Assembly (NCBI GenBank): GCA_003223645.1
Contig: QHVT01000003.1
Location: 434,001 to 498,000, forward strand
DNA length: 64,000 nt
Reading direction: 5' to 3'
DNA from: Acidobacteriota bacterium
GTDB taxonomy: Bacteria; Acidobacteriota; Thermoanaerobaculia; Gp7-AA8
The notes under the pieces are model-generated. The model was not told where the DNA came from and ran no database searches. It worked only from the letters and a program-made list of their open reading frames with translations. Shown here piece after piece: positions 33,823 through 41,095 of the stretch. Numbering within the stretch: the stretch's first letter is position 1; each line of letters opens with the position of its first letter. A program made the position numbers and the translations under genes.

Positions 33823-34679
33823 AGGCGCAGCCGAAAAACGAGACCGCGCGCGGACTGCCGCTCGCCGTGCAGGCGATGGAGGGAACGTTCGCGCCGAAAG
33901 AGATTGAAGCGAACGCGCTGCTCGAACAGCTCTCGTATCGCGCGGCCGGCAATCCGCCGGGTACGCTGCCGACGACCGCGATCTCGAATTGTTTCCCCGG
34001 ACTCGAATTCGACTTCCGCAACGTCTGGAAGAACATCTTCGAGGGAATCGAGCTGCACGAGTCCGACAACTTCGTCGTCAACGTCATCGATCCGAAGCTG
34101 AAGAAACTTCGCTATCGCCGTCTCATCAAAATTCATCTGCCGCGCGGCGAACAGGCGCTGATCACCGCGCTGAAAGGTCCGCGCACCGTCGGCGGACCGT
34201 CGCGCGACCTCGGCCCCGCCGCGCTCGAATGGGCGAACGCGCTCGTGTTCGTCGTGCGCGAAGCGGCGGGTCAGATCGTCAAGTGCGAGTTCACGCGCAG
34301 ACGCGCGGAGGACGCGGTCGGCGCGGACGTGAAGACTGAGGAGTTCGAGTTGAAGGTGCGCAACTTCTTCGAGCCCGGGACGGCGGTGATCGCGCGCGAT
34401 CTCGTAGCGCCGGGGCAGCTCACGCAGAGCCTCTGCTCGCCGTGGCAGAACGATTACCTCGAATGCGCGTGCTACTACTGGGCGGCGAGCCGTCCCGACT
34501 TCGTTAACGTCGACATTGACGCGAACGGCACGAGCGCGGGCGAGAACTGGGTGCAGAAGCGCGGCGAAAATCCCGGCGTGTACGTTCGCGACGGCAATGG
34601 TCTGCTGGACTATCCCGATCTGTTCCGCGAATGGGAAAAGAATCTCAAGTTCGAGATCCGCGGACGCGATAGCGAGTGA
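33819..34679 (+). CDS. LodA-like oxidase, C-terminal cofactor-bearing half
   Basis: This 286-residue protein contains ISNCFPGLEFDFRNVWKNIF (55-74) and, near the C-terminus, LTQSLCSPWQNDYLECACYY with Cys206, Trp209, Cys216, Cys218 and Trp221, then WAASRPDFVNVD. These match the LodA C-terminal region where a Cys and a Trp form the quinone cofactor. Together with the previous gene the total (738 residues) equals a normal LodA. There is no sign of decay at the break: the genes overlap by ATGA and each has its own start. A two-subunit oxidase is therefore likely. Confidence 0.75.
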   Translation: MKAQPKNETARGLPLAVQAMEGTFAPKEIEANALLEQLSYRAAGNPPGTLPTTAISNCFPGLEFDFRNVWKNIFEGIELHESDNFVVNVIDPKLKKLRYRRLIKIHLPRGEQALITALKGPRTVGGPSRDLGPAALEWANALVFVVREAAGQIVKCEFTRRRAEDAVGADVKTEEFELKVRNFFEPGTAVIARDLVAPGQLTQSLCSPWQNDYLECACYYWAASRPDFVNVDIDANGTSAGENWVQKRGENPGVYVRDGNGLLDYPDLFREWEKNLKFEIRGRDSE

Positions 34680-35941
34680 CGATGCACGCCTCGGCTCATC
34701 TCTTCGGCGAGCGTCACGTCCTCATCCCCAACGGCAATCGCATCTACGAGCTCGACGCCGAGGCGTTCGCATCGATCGCGAATGCGTCGAACGATGCGGA
34801 GATCGATGCGATTCTCGTCTCCCTCGGCATCGACGCGCCGCCGTTCGTCGACGACACGCCGCTCGTCGATCCGCCGTTGCGCGCCATCTCGCTCGCCGTC
34901 GCGCAGAAGTGCAACCTCGGCTGCACCTATTGCTACGCGCAGCAGGGCGACTTCGGCGGCGCGGCGAAGAACATGCCGCTCGCGACCGCGCTGAAGTCGA
35001 TCGACTTGCTGTTCGCTGACGTTGCCGAAGGCGAGAAGGTGAACGTAGCGTTTCTCGGCGGCGAGCCGCTCATCAATCGAGCGGTGTTGCGACTCGCGAC
35101 CGGCTACGCGTCGCAACGCGCGCGCGAGACCGGCGCGATGGCGACGTTCTCGATCACGACCAACGGCACGCTGCTGACGGAAGAGGATGCGGAGTTTTTC
35201 GAAGCGAACGGATTCGCCGTGACGGTCAGCATCGACGGCATCGGCGCGGCACACGACGCGCAGCGCCCGTTCAAAAACGGACGCGGAAGTTTCGACGCGC
35301 TGATGTCGCGCGTCGAGCCGCTGCTGCGCATGCAGCGGCGCATGCAGGTCTCCGCGCGCGTGACCGTCACGCCGCGCAACCTCGCGCTGCGCGAGACACT
35401 CGATGAATTGCTCGCGCGCGGATTTCACAGCGTCGGCTTCTCGCCGATGCTGACCGCGCCGACGCACGACTCCGAGATGCACGCGCGCGATCTCGAGCGC
35501 ATGCTCGCGGCGATGATCGAATGCGGCGACGAGTTCCGCCGCCGCACGCGCGCGGGCGAGCGCTACGCGTTCGCGAACCTCGTCAATGCGCTGCGCGAGA
35601 TTCATCGCGGCACTCATCGTCCCTATCCGTGCGGCGCCGGCGCGAGTTACCTCGGCGTCTCCGCGGACGGCGAGCTTGCCGCGTGTCATCGTTTCGTCGG
35701 CGACGAGGCCGGCGCGATGGGCGATCTGGAAAACGGTGTCGATAGCGAGCGCCAATCGCGCTGGCTTGCCGAGCGACACGTCGCACGGCAGGAGCCGTGC
35801 CGCTCGTGCTGGGCGCGCTACATGTGCGGCGGCGGATGCCATCACGAAGAAATCCATCGCGGCCGCCCCGCGTGCGACTACATTCGCGGCTGGCTGCACT
35901 ACTGCCTCGAGACGTACGCGGAGCTCGGATGTCCCGCCTGA
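34676..35941 (+). CDS. Radical SAM/SPASM peptide maturase
   Basis: This 421-residue protein has an N-terminal RRE-like segment. The radical SAM cluster CNLGCTYC has Cys79, Cys83 and Cys86. FLGGEPLIN and SITTNGTLL follow, then a C-terminal SPASM region with CGAGASYLGVSADGELAAC, CRSCWARYMCGGGC and a later CDY. The layout is that of PqqE/QhpD-type enzymes that modify peptides or protein quinocofactor precursors. The start is GTG 34676 (GTGA overlap) or ATG 34682. Its position directly after the cofactor-bearing LodA half suggests it cross-links that subunit. Confidence 0.9.
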   Translation: MTMHASAHLFGERHVLIPNGNRIYELDAEAFASIANASNDAEIDAILVSLGIDAPPFVDDTPLVDPPLRAISLAVAQKCNLGCTYCYAQQGDFGGAAKNMPLATALKSIDLLFADVAEGEKVNVAFLGGEPLINRAVLRLATGYASQRARETGAMATFSITTNGTLLTEEDAEFFEANGFAVTVSIDGIGAAHDAQRPFKNGRGSFDALMSRVEPLLRMQRRMQVSARVTVTPRNLALRETLDELLARGFHSVGFSPMLTAPTHDSEMHARDLERMLAAMIECGDEFRRRTRAGERYAFANLVNALREIHRGTHRPYPCGAGASYLGVSADGELAACHRFVGDEAGAMGDLENGVDSERQSRWLAERHVARQEPCRSCWARYMCGGGCHHEEIHRGRPACDYIRGWLHYCLETYAELGCPA

Positions 35942-37128
35942 CCGATGTCGATATCGACGTTGTGGTGGCCGGCGGCGGACCGGCCGGCAGCACGACCGCG
36001 CGCCGCCTCGCGCAGCTCGGACATTCGGTGACGCTCGTCGAGCGCCGCACATTTCCGCGCCCGCACATTGGCGAGTCGCTCTCGCCCGGCGTGTGGGTCC
36101 ACTTCGCAACGTTAGGCATTACAGAACGCATCGCCTCCGCCGGCTTTCGCCTCTCATCGACGACACTCCTTCGCTGGCGCGGCGAGACCGAGCGCATCGT
36201 CAGCGACAAGCCGTCGCTGATCGTCGACCGCGCGCTCTTCGACGCGCTCATGCTCGACGCCGCGCGCGACGCGGGAGTCGAGATCGTGTTCGGCATCTCC
36301 ATTCCACGCGCGCGATTTTTCGTCGACGCGACCGGCCGCGCCAACTTCTCGCGTCGCAAGCGCCGCTTCACCGCGCCGCGCGTCATCGCGTGGCACACGC
36401 GCTGGCAAGGCGAGGACTTTCCGGATGAAACAGTGGTCGAGCGATGCGGCGACTCGTGGATGTGGGGCACCAAACTCCCCGACGGCACCTTCAGCACGCT
36501 CGCCTTTGGCAATCCCTCGCTGAAGTTCAACTTCCTCGCGTCCCCGATCGCACCGCCGCACGCATTCGACGCGACACCGTACGTCTGCGACTCTCCTATC
36601 GATGCGACGTCCGCTGCAGTCGGCGAAGCCGCATTCGCAATCGACCCGATCTCCTCGTCCGGCGTGCAAGCCGCGATCGGCAGCGGCATCACCGCCGCGA
36701 TCGCGATCCACACGATCCTCGAACGACCGTCCAACGCGGAAGCCGCGATCCGCTTCTACACATCACACGTCCAGCGCGTGTCCTCGCAACACATGAAGTG
36801 GACCACCGACGCGTACAGCGGCGAACCGGATTCAAACGAGCTTCCGAACATTGCGAACGACGCGATCGTCGCAACGAACCGGGACGCACAAGTCATCGCG
36901 CCAACGATTCGCGGCGACTTCGTCGAGCTCGAGCCCGCGATCCGCACCGCCTCCGGCCGCGACGTCGCCTACCTCGGTGGCACGCCGCTCGCGCCGCTCA
37001 TCGCATCGCTCCCCGCCCGCACACCCGCGCACGCAATCGTCGATCAATGGTCGAACACGATCCCGCGACCGCACGCCACGGCAGTTCTATCGTGGCTCGT
37101 AGCCGAGGGAGTCATGCATGTCGTTTGA
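35929..37128 (+). CDS. LodB/halogenase-like FAD-dependent oxidoreductase
   Basis: This 399-residue flavoprotein has the FAD motif VVVAGGGPAGSTTARRLAQL near residues 10-29. RRTFPRPHIGESLSPGVW follows, and a late SSSGVQAAIGSG segment marks the second FAD contact. This is the tryptophan-halogenase/geranylgeranyl-reductase superfamily that includes LodB and QhpG, flavoproteins required to oxidise the Trp of CTQ cofactors. It overlaps the radical SAM gene by 13 nt. Participation in cofactor formation on the split LodA is strongly suggested by context. Confidence 0.87.
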   Translation: MSRLTDVDIDVVVAGGGPAGSTTARRLAQLGHSVTLVERRTFPRPHIGESLSPGVWVHFATLGITERIASAGFRLSSTTLLRWRGETERIVSDKPSLIVDRALFDALMLDAARDAGVEIVFGISIPRARFFVDATGRANFSRRKRRFTAPRVIAWHTRWQGEDFPDETVVERCGDSWMWGTKLPDGTFSTLAFGNPSLKFNFLASPIAPPHAFDATPYVCDSPIDATSAAVGEAAFAIDPISSSGVQAAIGSGITAAIAIHTILERPSNAEAAIRFYTSHVQRVSSQHMKWTTDAYSGEPDSNELPNIANDAIVATNRDAQVIAPTIRGDFVELEPAIRTASGRDVAYLGGTPLAPLIASLPARTPAHAIVDQWSNTIPRPHATAVLSWLVAEGVMHVV

Positions 37129-37684
37129 AGTCGACGAGATCGTCTTCCCGGTCCCGCAGTCGATCGAAAAACCGGGATGGTTCTCCGTCGCCCGCGCCAT
37201 CTTCACCGCCGCGCAATGCAAAGAGCTCATCGCCTTCGCGGAGACGCACGGCCGCTTCTACAAGAGCGGCGGACAACGCATCAAGCGCGACGTCCAATAC
37301 GCCTTCCTACGCCCCGAAGATCTTCAATGGCCGTTCGAAGCGATCGCCTTCGCCTTTGCGAAACACAACATCTGGCGCTTCGCACTGTCCGGAATCGTCG
37401 AGCCCATGCGCATCCAGAAATACGGCATCGACGGCTACACGAGACCCCACGCCGACTACGACTACACGACCACCGACCAAAGCAAAATCACCGCAATCAT
37501 GCCGCTCGTATCGTCACGCGCCTGGTCCGGCGGCGACCTGACCGTAGCTGGCAAACGCATGCCGAGGATCGAGCGCGGAGACTGCCTCTTCTTCCCGAGC
37601 TTCGCATGGCACGAAGTGACGCGGGTGGTGCGTGGGGAGCGGGTGGTGTTGTCGGCCTGGTGTGCGGGGCCGCGGCTGGTGTGA
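37118..37684 (+). CDS. 2-oxoglutarate/Fe(II)-dependent prolyl-hydroxylase-type oxygenase
   Basis: This 188-residue protein has the double-stranded beta-helix signature of this fold: YTRPHADYDYTTTDQSK supplies His and Asp ligands, SFAWHEVTRV supplies the second His, and GERVVLSAW carries the Arg that binds 2-oxoglutarate. It is small, like PKHD/YbiX-type hydroxylases. It overlaps the flavoprotein gene by 11 nt and is the last gene of the operon. It could hydroxylate the oxidase or the ferritin-like partner. No 2-oxoglutarate oxygenase is part of the classical LodAB or Qhp pathways as I know them. Confidence 0.85.
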   Translation: MSFEVDEIVFPVPQSIEKPGWFSVARAIFTAAQCKELIAFAETHGRFYKSGGQRIKRDVQYAFLRPEDLQWPFEAIAFAFAKHNIWRFALSGIVEPMRIQKYGIDGYTRPHADYDYTTTDQSKITAIMPLVSSRAWSGGDLTVAGKRMPRIERGDCLFFPSFAWHEVTRVVRGERVVLSAWCAGPRLV

Positions 37685-37698
37685 AAAGCAACGCATAG

Positions 37699-37727
37699 GT
37701 TGCTTTACGGAAGGCGGTATTTAAAGT
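37699..37727 (+). promoter_or_regulatory. Promoter for the carboxypeptidase-regulatory-like protein
   Basis: TTGCTT (37699-37704) and TAAAGT (37722-37727) are separated by 17 nt in a locally AT-rich stretch after the oxidase operon. A transcript from here would start near 37735, about 40 nt before the ATG at 37776. Confidence 0.5.
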
Positions 37728-37775
37728 AGCCTAACAGATACGCTCATCACACGAACGGTTTGCCTCGCAGTCTTC

Positions 37776-39911
37776 ATGGTCGCCGGCTCTGCCGCATCTG
37801 CGCGAGAAATTCTCGTCAAAGTCATTCCGCGCAACGCGCAAGGAACCGTAAGCGGCAAGCTCACAGTCGCTCGGGTCGACGATTCATCGGTCCGGCGGGA
37901 CGTACCGCTGTATTCCGGTGAGGCAACCATCGACATCCCATCGGATTCAGAGTGGACAATCAAACTCGATGCGAATGGCTGGTGGGCGGAGCCGCAAATC
38001 ATCAGCGCCGCCGGCGCCATGGCGAAGGTTGTCCTTCCGGCGTTTCAAACCGGAGTGGTGCGCAGCCGATTCACAGTCGCGGCCAACTCTTCGATGCCGA
38101 AGATCGCGCGGTTGGTGGTGGAGACACCGCCGGATCCGAAAACGCCGCCCGAGATTCCCCGCCACACGACATTCGAGTGTCCAGTCGATGACACCGGAGC
38201 GTGGTCCTGTCGCATTCCTGCGACGGCGCTCGATGTGGCGGTGGTCGTCGATGGCTTTATCCCTGTCTATCGATGGGACCTCAAAGCCGATCCTGCACGC
38301 GACACGATTCTGAGCGAGATTTCATTGCGGCGCGGCGCTTCGCTGGTGGCCTGGTTGGATCGCGAGTCGGCGAAGTCGCTCACCGGATTGGCGAAAGCGC
38401 GCCTCCTGCGCGGCGTCAGCAGCGATCCGTCCATCACAGGCGAGCGGTTGGCCGCGCCAGTGGCGGAGGCCACGTTCGGCAAGCGCGGCGGCGTGCAACT
38501 CGCGGGGATCCCGCCCGGCGTTTACCTCCTCGAAGTAACGGCGGAGGGATTCGCGCCGAGCCGCACGTATCCGGTCGAGATCCTCGATCAACGCGAAGCA
38601 GTCCTGCGGCATCCGATTCAGCTCGAGCCCCCGCTTACGCTGCGGCTCACGATCGATCCCCCGGCGGACCCGAACGGCGCGCCGTGGAGCATCGAGCTCC
38701 GACGGAACGGCGACTTCGGCAGACGCACCGACGCGACTCCGATCACTGTTCGACGGCTGGAGAACGAACCCGGAGTGTTCGAGGTACGCGACCAATCGCC
38801 GGGCCGCTTCACGATCGAAGTTGCCGACGCGCGCCAACAGTTCCGCGTGAATCGCCGGATCGAGATCACGAGCGCGATCGACGCACAGCAAACGATTTCC
38901 ATTCCGCTCGTCCGCGTACATGGCAGCGTGACGTTCGGCGATGAGCCAATCGCGGCGCGACTGTTCTTCGGTCGACGCGACGGAGCGGATCGGATGATCG
39001 TCGATGCGAATCGCGAGGGCTCGTTTGCGGCATTGCTGCCGCGTACAGGAACCTGGCCGGTCGACATCGCGTTCACCGGAGACGAGGTCACCACGAACAT
39101 GGAGGTCGTCATCGCCGACGACGATCGCGAAATTGCGATCGACATTCCCGACATCGAGGTCACCGGTACCGTGTTCGATGCGAGCGGCGAGCGTGCGGCA
39201 CATGCCGACGTCGATCTGATGACAAAAGGGGATTTGATCGGGCCAGTCGGGACACGAACGAACTCCGACGGTACGTTCCGCTTTCGCGGTGTGCCCGCGG
39301 GGAACGCCACGCTGTCTGCGCGCGATCGGTGGACCGGCGAGGAGAGTCAATTTGTTTCTGTTCCCGTCGCGGAGGGAGTCGCGAACCATGTCGAGTTGCA
39401 CATCGAGTCCCAGCGGAAGTTGGCCGGTGTCGTGACATCGCTTGGCGCTCCTGTCGCCGGCGCATCCGTGAGCGCTTTTCCCATCCTTGAAGGCGGGTCC
39501 ACGCAGGTTCGCGCCACTTCCGACATGATCGGAAAATTCGAGTTACGGATTCCGGTGTCGACGCGCCGTGTCCTGGTGAACATCCGGGCGCCAGGACGCG
39601 TCCTGCAGTCGTACGAAGTTGCGGCTGACGACAAGCCCGTCGTATTCGATCTTGCAGCGCAGGGGGGCACTGTTCGCGTGCTCTACCCAACAGACAGTTG
39701 GCCCGTAATTCTTCGTCGTGACGGAGTGCTCATTCCTTCAATCGATCTCGAGCAGTGGGCTTACGAGCAGGGACGGCCCAACAGTGAAGCCGGTTCTTTA
39801 GTTGTTCCGAATCTCGCGCCCGGGATGTACGAAGCGTGTCTGCTGGCGAGCTCAAAATGTGTACAACGCGTAGTCACGGCGAACTCCGTTGTAGAGATCG
39901 ATCTTCGCTGA
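37776..39911 (+). CDS. Large secreted protein with carboxypeptidase-regulatory-like repeats
   Basis: This protein of 711 residues or more is made of Ig/CarboxypepD-like beta-sandwich repeats with recurrent phrases (PPGVYLLEVTAEGFAPSRTY, VFEVRDQSPGRFTIEV, TFRFRGVPAGNATLSARD, LAPGMYEACLL). The ATG at 37776 gives only a stub of signal peptide (MVAGSAASARE). The same frame is open upstream to 37725 and would add a good hydrophobic core (TVCLAVFMVAGSAASA), but it has no ATG, GTG or TTG. The true start may be non-canonical, or the 5' end may be altered. Function unknown; probably cell-surface or periplasmic. Confidence 0.75.
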   Translation: MVAGSAASAREILVKVIPRNAQGTVSGKLTVARVDDSSVRRDVPLYSGEATIDIPSDSEWTIKLDANGWWAEPQIISAAGAMAKVVLPAFQTGVVRSRFTVAANSSMPKIARLVVETPPDPKTPPEIPRHTTFECPVDDTGAWSCRIPATALDVAVVVDGFIPVYRWDLKADPARDTILSEISLRRGASLVAWLDRESAKSLTGLAKARLLRGVSSDPSITGERLAAPVAEATFGKRGGVQLAGIPPGVYLLEVTAEGFAPSRTYPVEILDQREAVLRHPIQLEPPLTLRLTIDPPADPNGAPWSIELRRNGDFGRRTDATPITVRRLENEPGVFEVRDQSPGRFTIEVADARQQFRVNRRIEITSAIDAQQTISIPLVRVHGSVTFGDEPIAARLFFGRRDGADRMIVDANREGSFAALLPRTGTWPVDIAFTGDEVTTNMEVVIADDDREIAIDIPDIEVTGTVFDASGERAAHADVDLMTKGDLIGPVGTRTNSDGTFRFRGVPAGNATLSARDRWTGEESQFVSVPVAEGVANHVELHIESQRKLAGVVTSLGAPVAGASVSAFPILEGGSTQVRATSDMIGKFELRIPVSTRRVLVNIRAPGRVLQSYEVAADDKPVVFDLAAQGGTVRVLYPTDSWPVILRRDGVLIPSIDLEQWAYEQGRPNSEAGSLVVPNLAPGMYEACLLASSKCVQRVVTANSVVEIDLR

Positions 39912-39929
39912 TGAAAGTAAGAGGTTCAG

Positions 39930-40763
39930 ATGAGAGGGACGCGTCTGTTTTTCAGCTTGTTGATCATCCTGTGGGCTGACGCCTTGGTGTTAGGTCAGCC
40001 GGCGTGCGAGATCTGCACCGCGACATACAATCAAAATGGGCTGAAGATTGAATGTAAGCACCCGCCGAACAACGAATGGGGCAGTGAGCAATGCACCCTC
40101 ACTGAGAAGGACAATCACACCACGTGCACGTCCGAAGTACCGCCCGCCTGCTTGTACACGGAGACCTCTCCTCCACCTCCGCCGCCGGCGGAATACACCG
40201 TTTGCGTGACGGGCAATGCCGAGTGTCAGGATCCGCTCGTACTGGATCTCAATGGCGATGGCATTCATACGACAGGTACATCGGAGCTCGTCTGGTTCGA
40301 CATGGACGGTGACGGCAAGCCGGAGCAAACCGCGTGGACCGATCCTGCAACGGCCGAGGGCTTTCTCTACCTCGATCTCGACCACAAGAATCGAGTGACC
40401 AGCGGCCGCGAATTGTTCGGCGTCGGCACCGTAATGCCCGACGGATCGCGCGGTCACGACGGCTTTGCTGCGTTAGCGGTGTATGACCTGGCCGCACACG
40501 GTGGGAATGGTGACGGCATTCTCGATGCGAACGACGCTGTCTGGAATCGTTTGCGAATCTGGGTCGATGCGAGCCATGACGGGATCTGTGATCCCAACGA
40601 GACCGGGCCAATTCACAAATATGGCGTCGAGCAAATCGATATCGCGGCGGCATCCATGAATGCAGTGGATGACTCGGGAAATCTCCATGCGATGGCGTCC
40701 ACGTATCGCCACCGCACGAAAGGCGACACCATTCAAGCGATCGGTTTCCTTCGCGCTCGCTAG
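39930..40763 (+). CDS. Secreted EF-hand/calcium-binding repeat protein
   Basis: This 277-residue protein has a signal peptide (LFFSLLIILWADALVLGQ). A Cys-rich N-domain (PACEICTATYN, CKHPP, CTLTEKDNHTTC) and a proline linker (PPPPPP) follow. A C-domain holds acidic calcium loops: DLNGDGIHT, DMDGDGKPE, DLDHKNRVT, GNGDGILDANDAVW and DASHDGICDPNE. Such loops occur in hemolysin-type and dockerin-like calcium proteins. GAGG at 39920 is a plausible Shine-Dalgarno. The stop TAG coincides with the left edge of a palindromic element. A surface or matrix role is inference. Confidence 0.75.
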   Translation: MRGTRLFFSLLIILWADALVLGQPACEICTATYNQNGLKIECKHPPNNEWGSEQCTLTEKDNHTTCTSEVPPACLYTETSPPPPPPAEYTVCVTGNAECQDPLVLDLNGDGIHTTGTSELVWFDMDGDGKPEQTAWTDPATAEGFLYLDLDHKNRVTSGRELFGVGTVMPDGSRGHDGFAALAVYDLAAHGGNGDGILDANDAVWNRLRIWVDASHDGICDPNETGPIHKYGVEQIDIAAASMNAVDDSGNLHAMASTYRHRTKGDTIQAIGFLRAR

Positions 40764-40904
40764 GGAGCCTCTGAACAAGTGAGAACATCCGTCATCCTGA
40801 GCCGCGAAGACGGCGAAGGATCTCTAAATGCGCAACGTTTGCGTGACTGAGATCCTTCGGCGTCTTCGCGCCTCAGGATGACGGACTTTTCAGAAGTTCC
40901 CTAG
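40762..40904. repeat. Full-length palindromic element, GTCATCCTGAGC family
   Basis: Outer arms AGGGAGCCTCTGAA/TTCAGAAGTTCCCT enclose inner arms GTCATCCTGAGCCGCGAAGA/GTCTTCGCGCCTCAGGATGAC and AAGGATCTC/GAGATCCTT. The 143 bp unit can fold nearly end to end. The same outer arms occur in the two copies at 49142-49429. Confidence 0.9.
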
Positions 40905-40914
40905 TTCCTCCACG

Positions 40915-40946
40915 CAAACAAAACGCCGCCCTCCGGGCGGCGTCAT
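40915..40946 (-). terminator. Intrinsic terminator of tRNA-Val
   Basis: On the minus strand GACGCCGCCC-GGA-GGGCGGCGTTTTGTTTG gives an 8 bp GC-only stem followed by a T-rich tract, starting about 13 nt past the tRNA 3' end. Confidence 0.85.
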
Positions 40947-40958
40947 TAAGGTGTCGAA

Positions 40959-41035
40959 TGGTAGACCCCAGCGGACTCGAACCGCTGACCTCCACCGTGT
41001 CAAGGTGGCGCTCTAACCAGCTGAGCTAGGGGTCT
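40959..41035 (-). tRNA. tRNA-Val (anticodon GAC)
   Basis: The minus strand folds as a full cloverleaf. The acceptor is AGACCCC/GGGGTCT, and the D arm contains AGCTCAGCTGGTTAGAGC. The anticodon arm is CCACC-TTGACAC-GGTGG with anticodon GAC, and the T arm is AGCGG-TTCGAGT-CCGCT. The discriminator is A and the CCA is encoded. It reads GUC/GUU valine codons. A terminator follows. Confidence 0.96.
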
Positions 41036-41082
41036 GCAACGCTTGTCACAGAACTTGCCGTGGGCCGAGGACATTCCAGCCC

Positions 41083-41095
41083 TAAAATCGGGTCG
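41083..41095 (+). promoter_or_regulatory. -10 box immediately before a GTG start (leaderless)
   Basis: TAAAAT at 41083-41088 is followed after 6 nt by the GTG at 41095, leaving no room for a Shine-Dalgarno. No convincing -35 at standard spacing was found. Confidence 0.5.
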
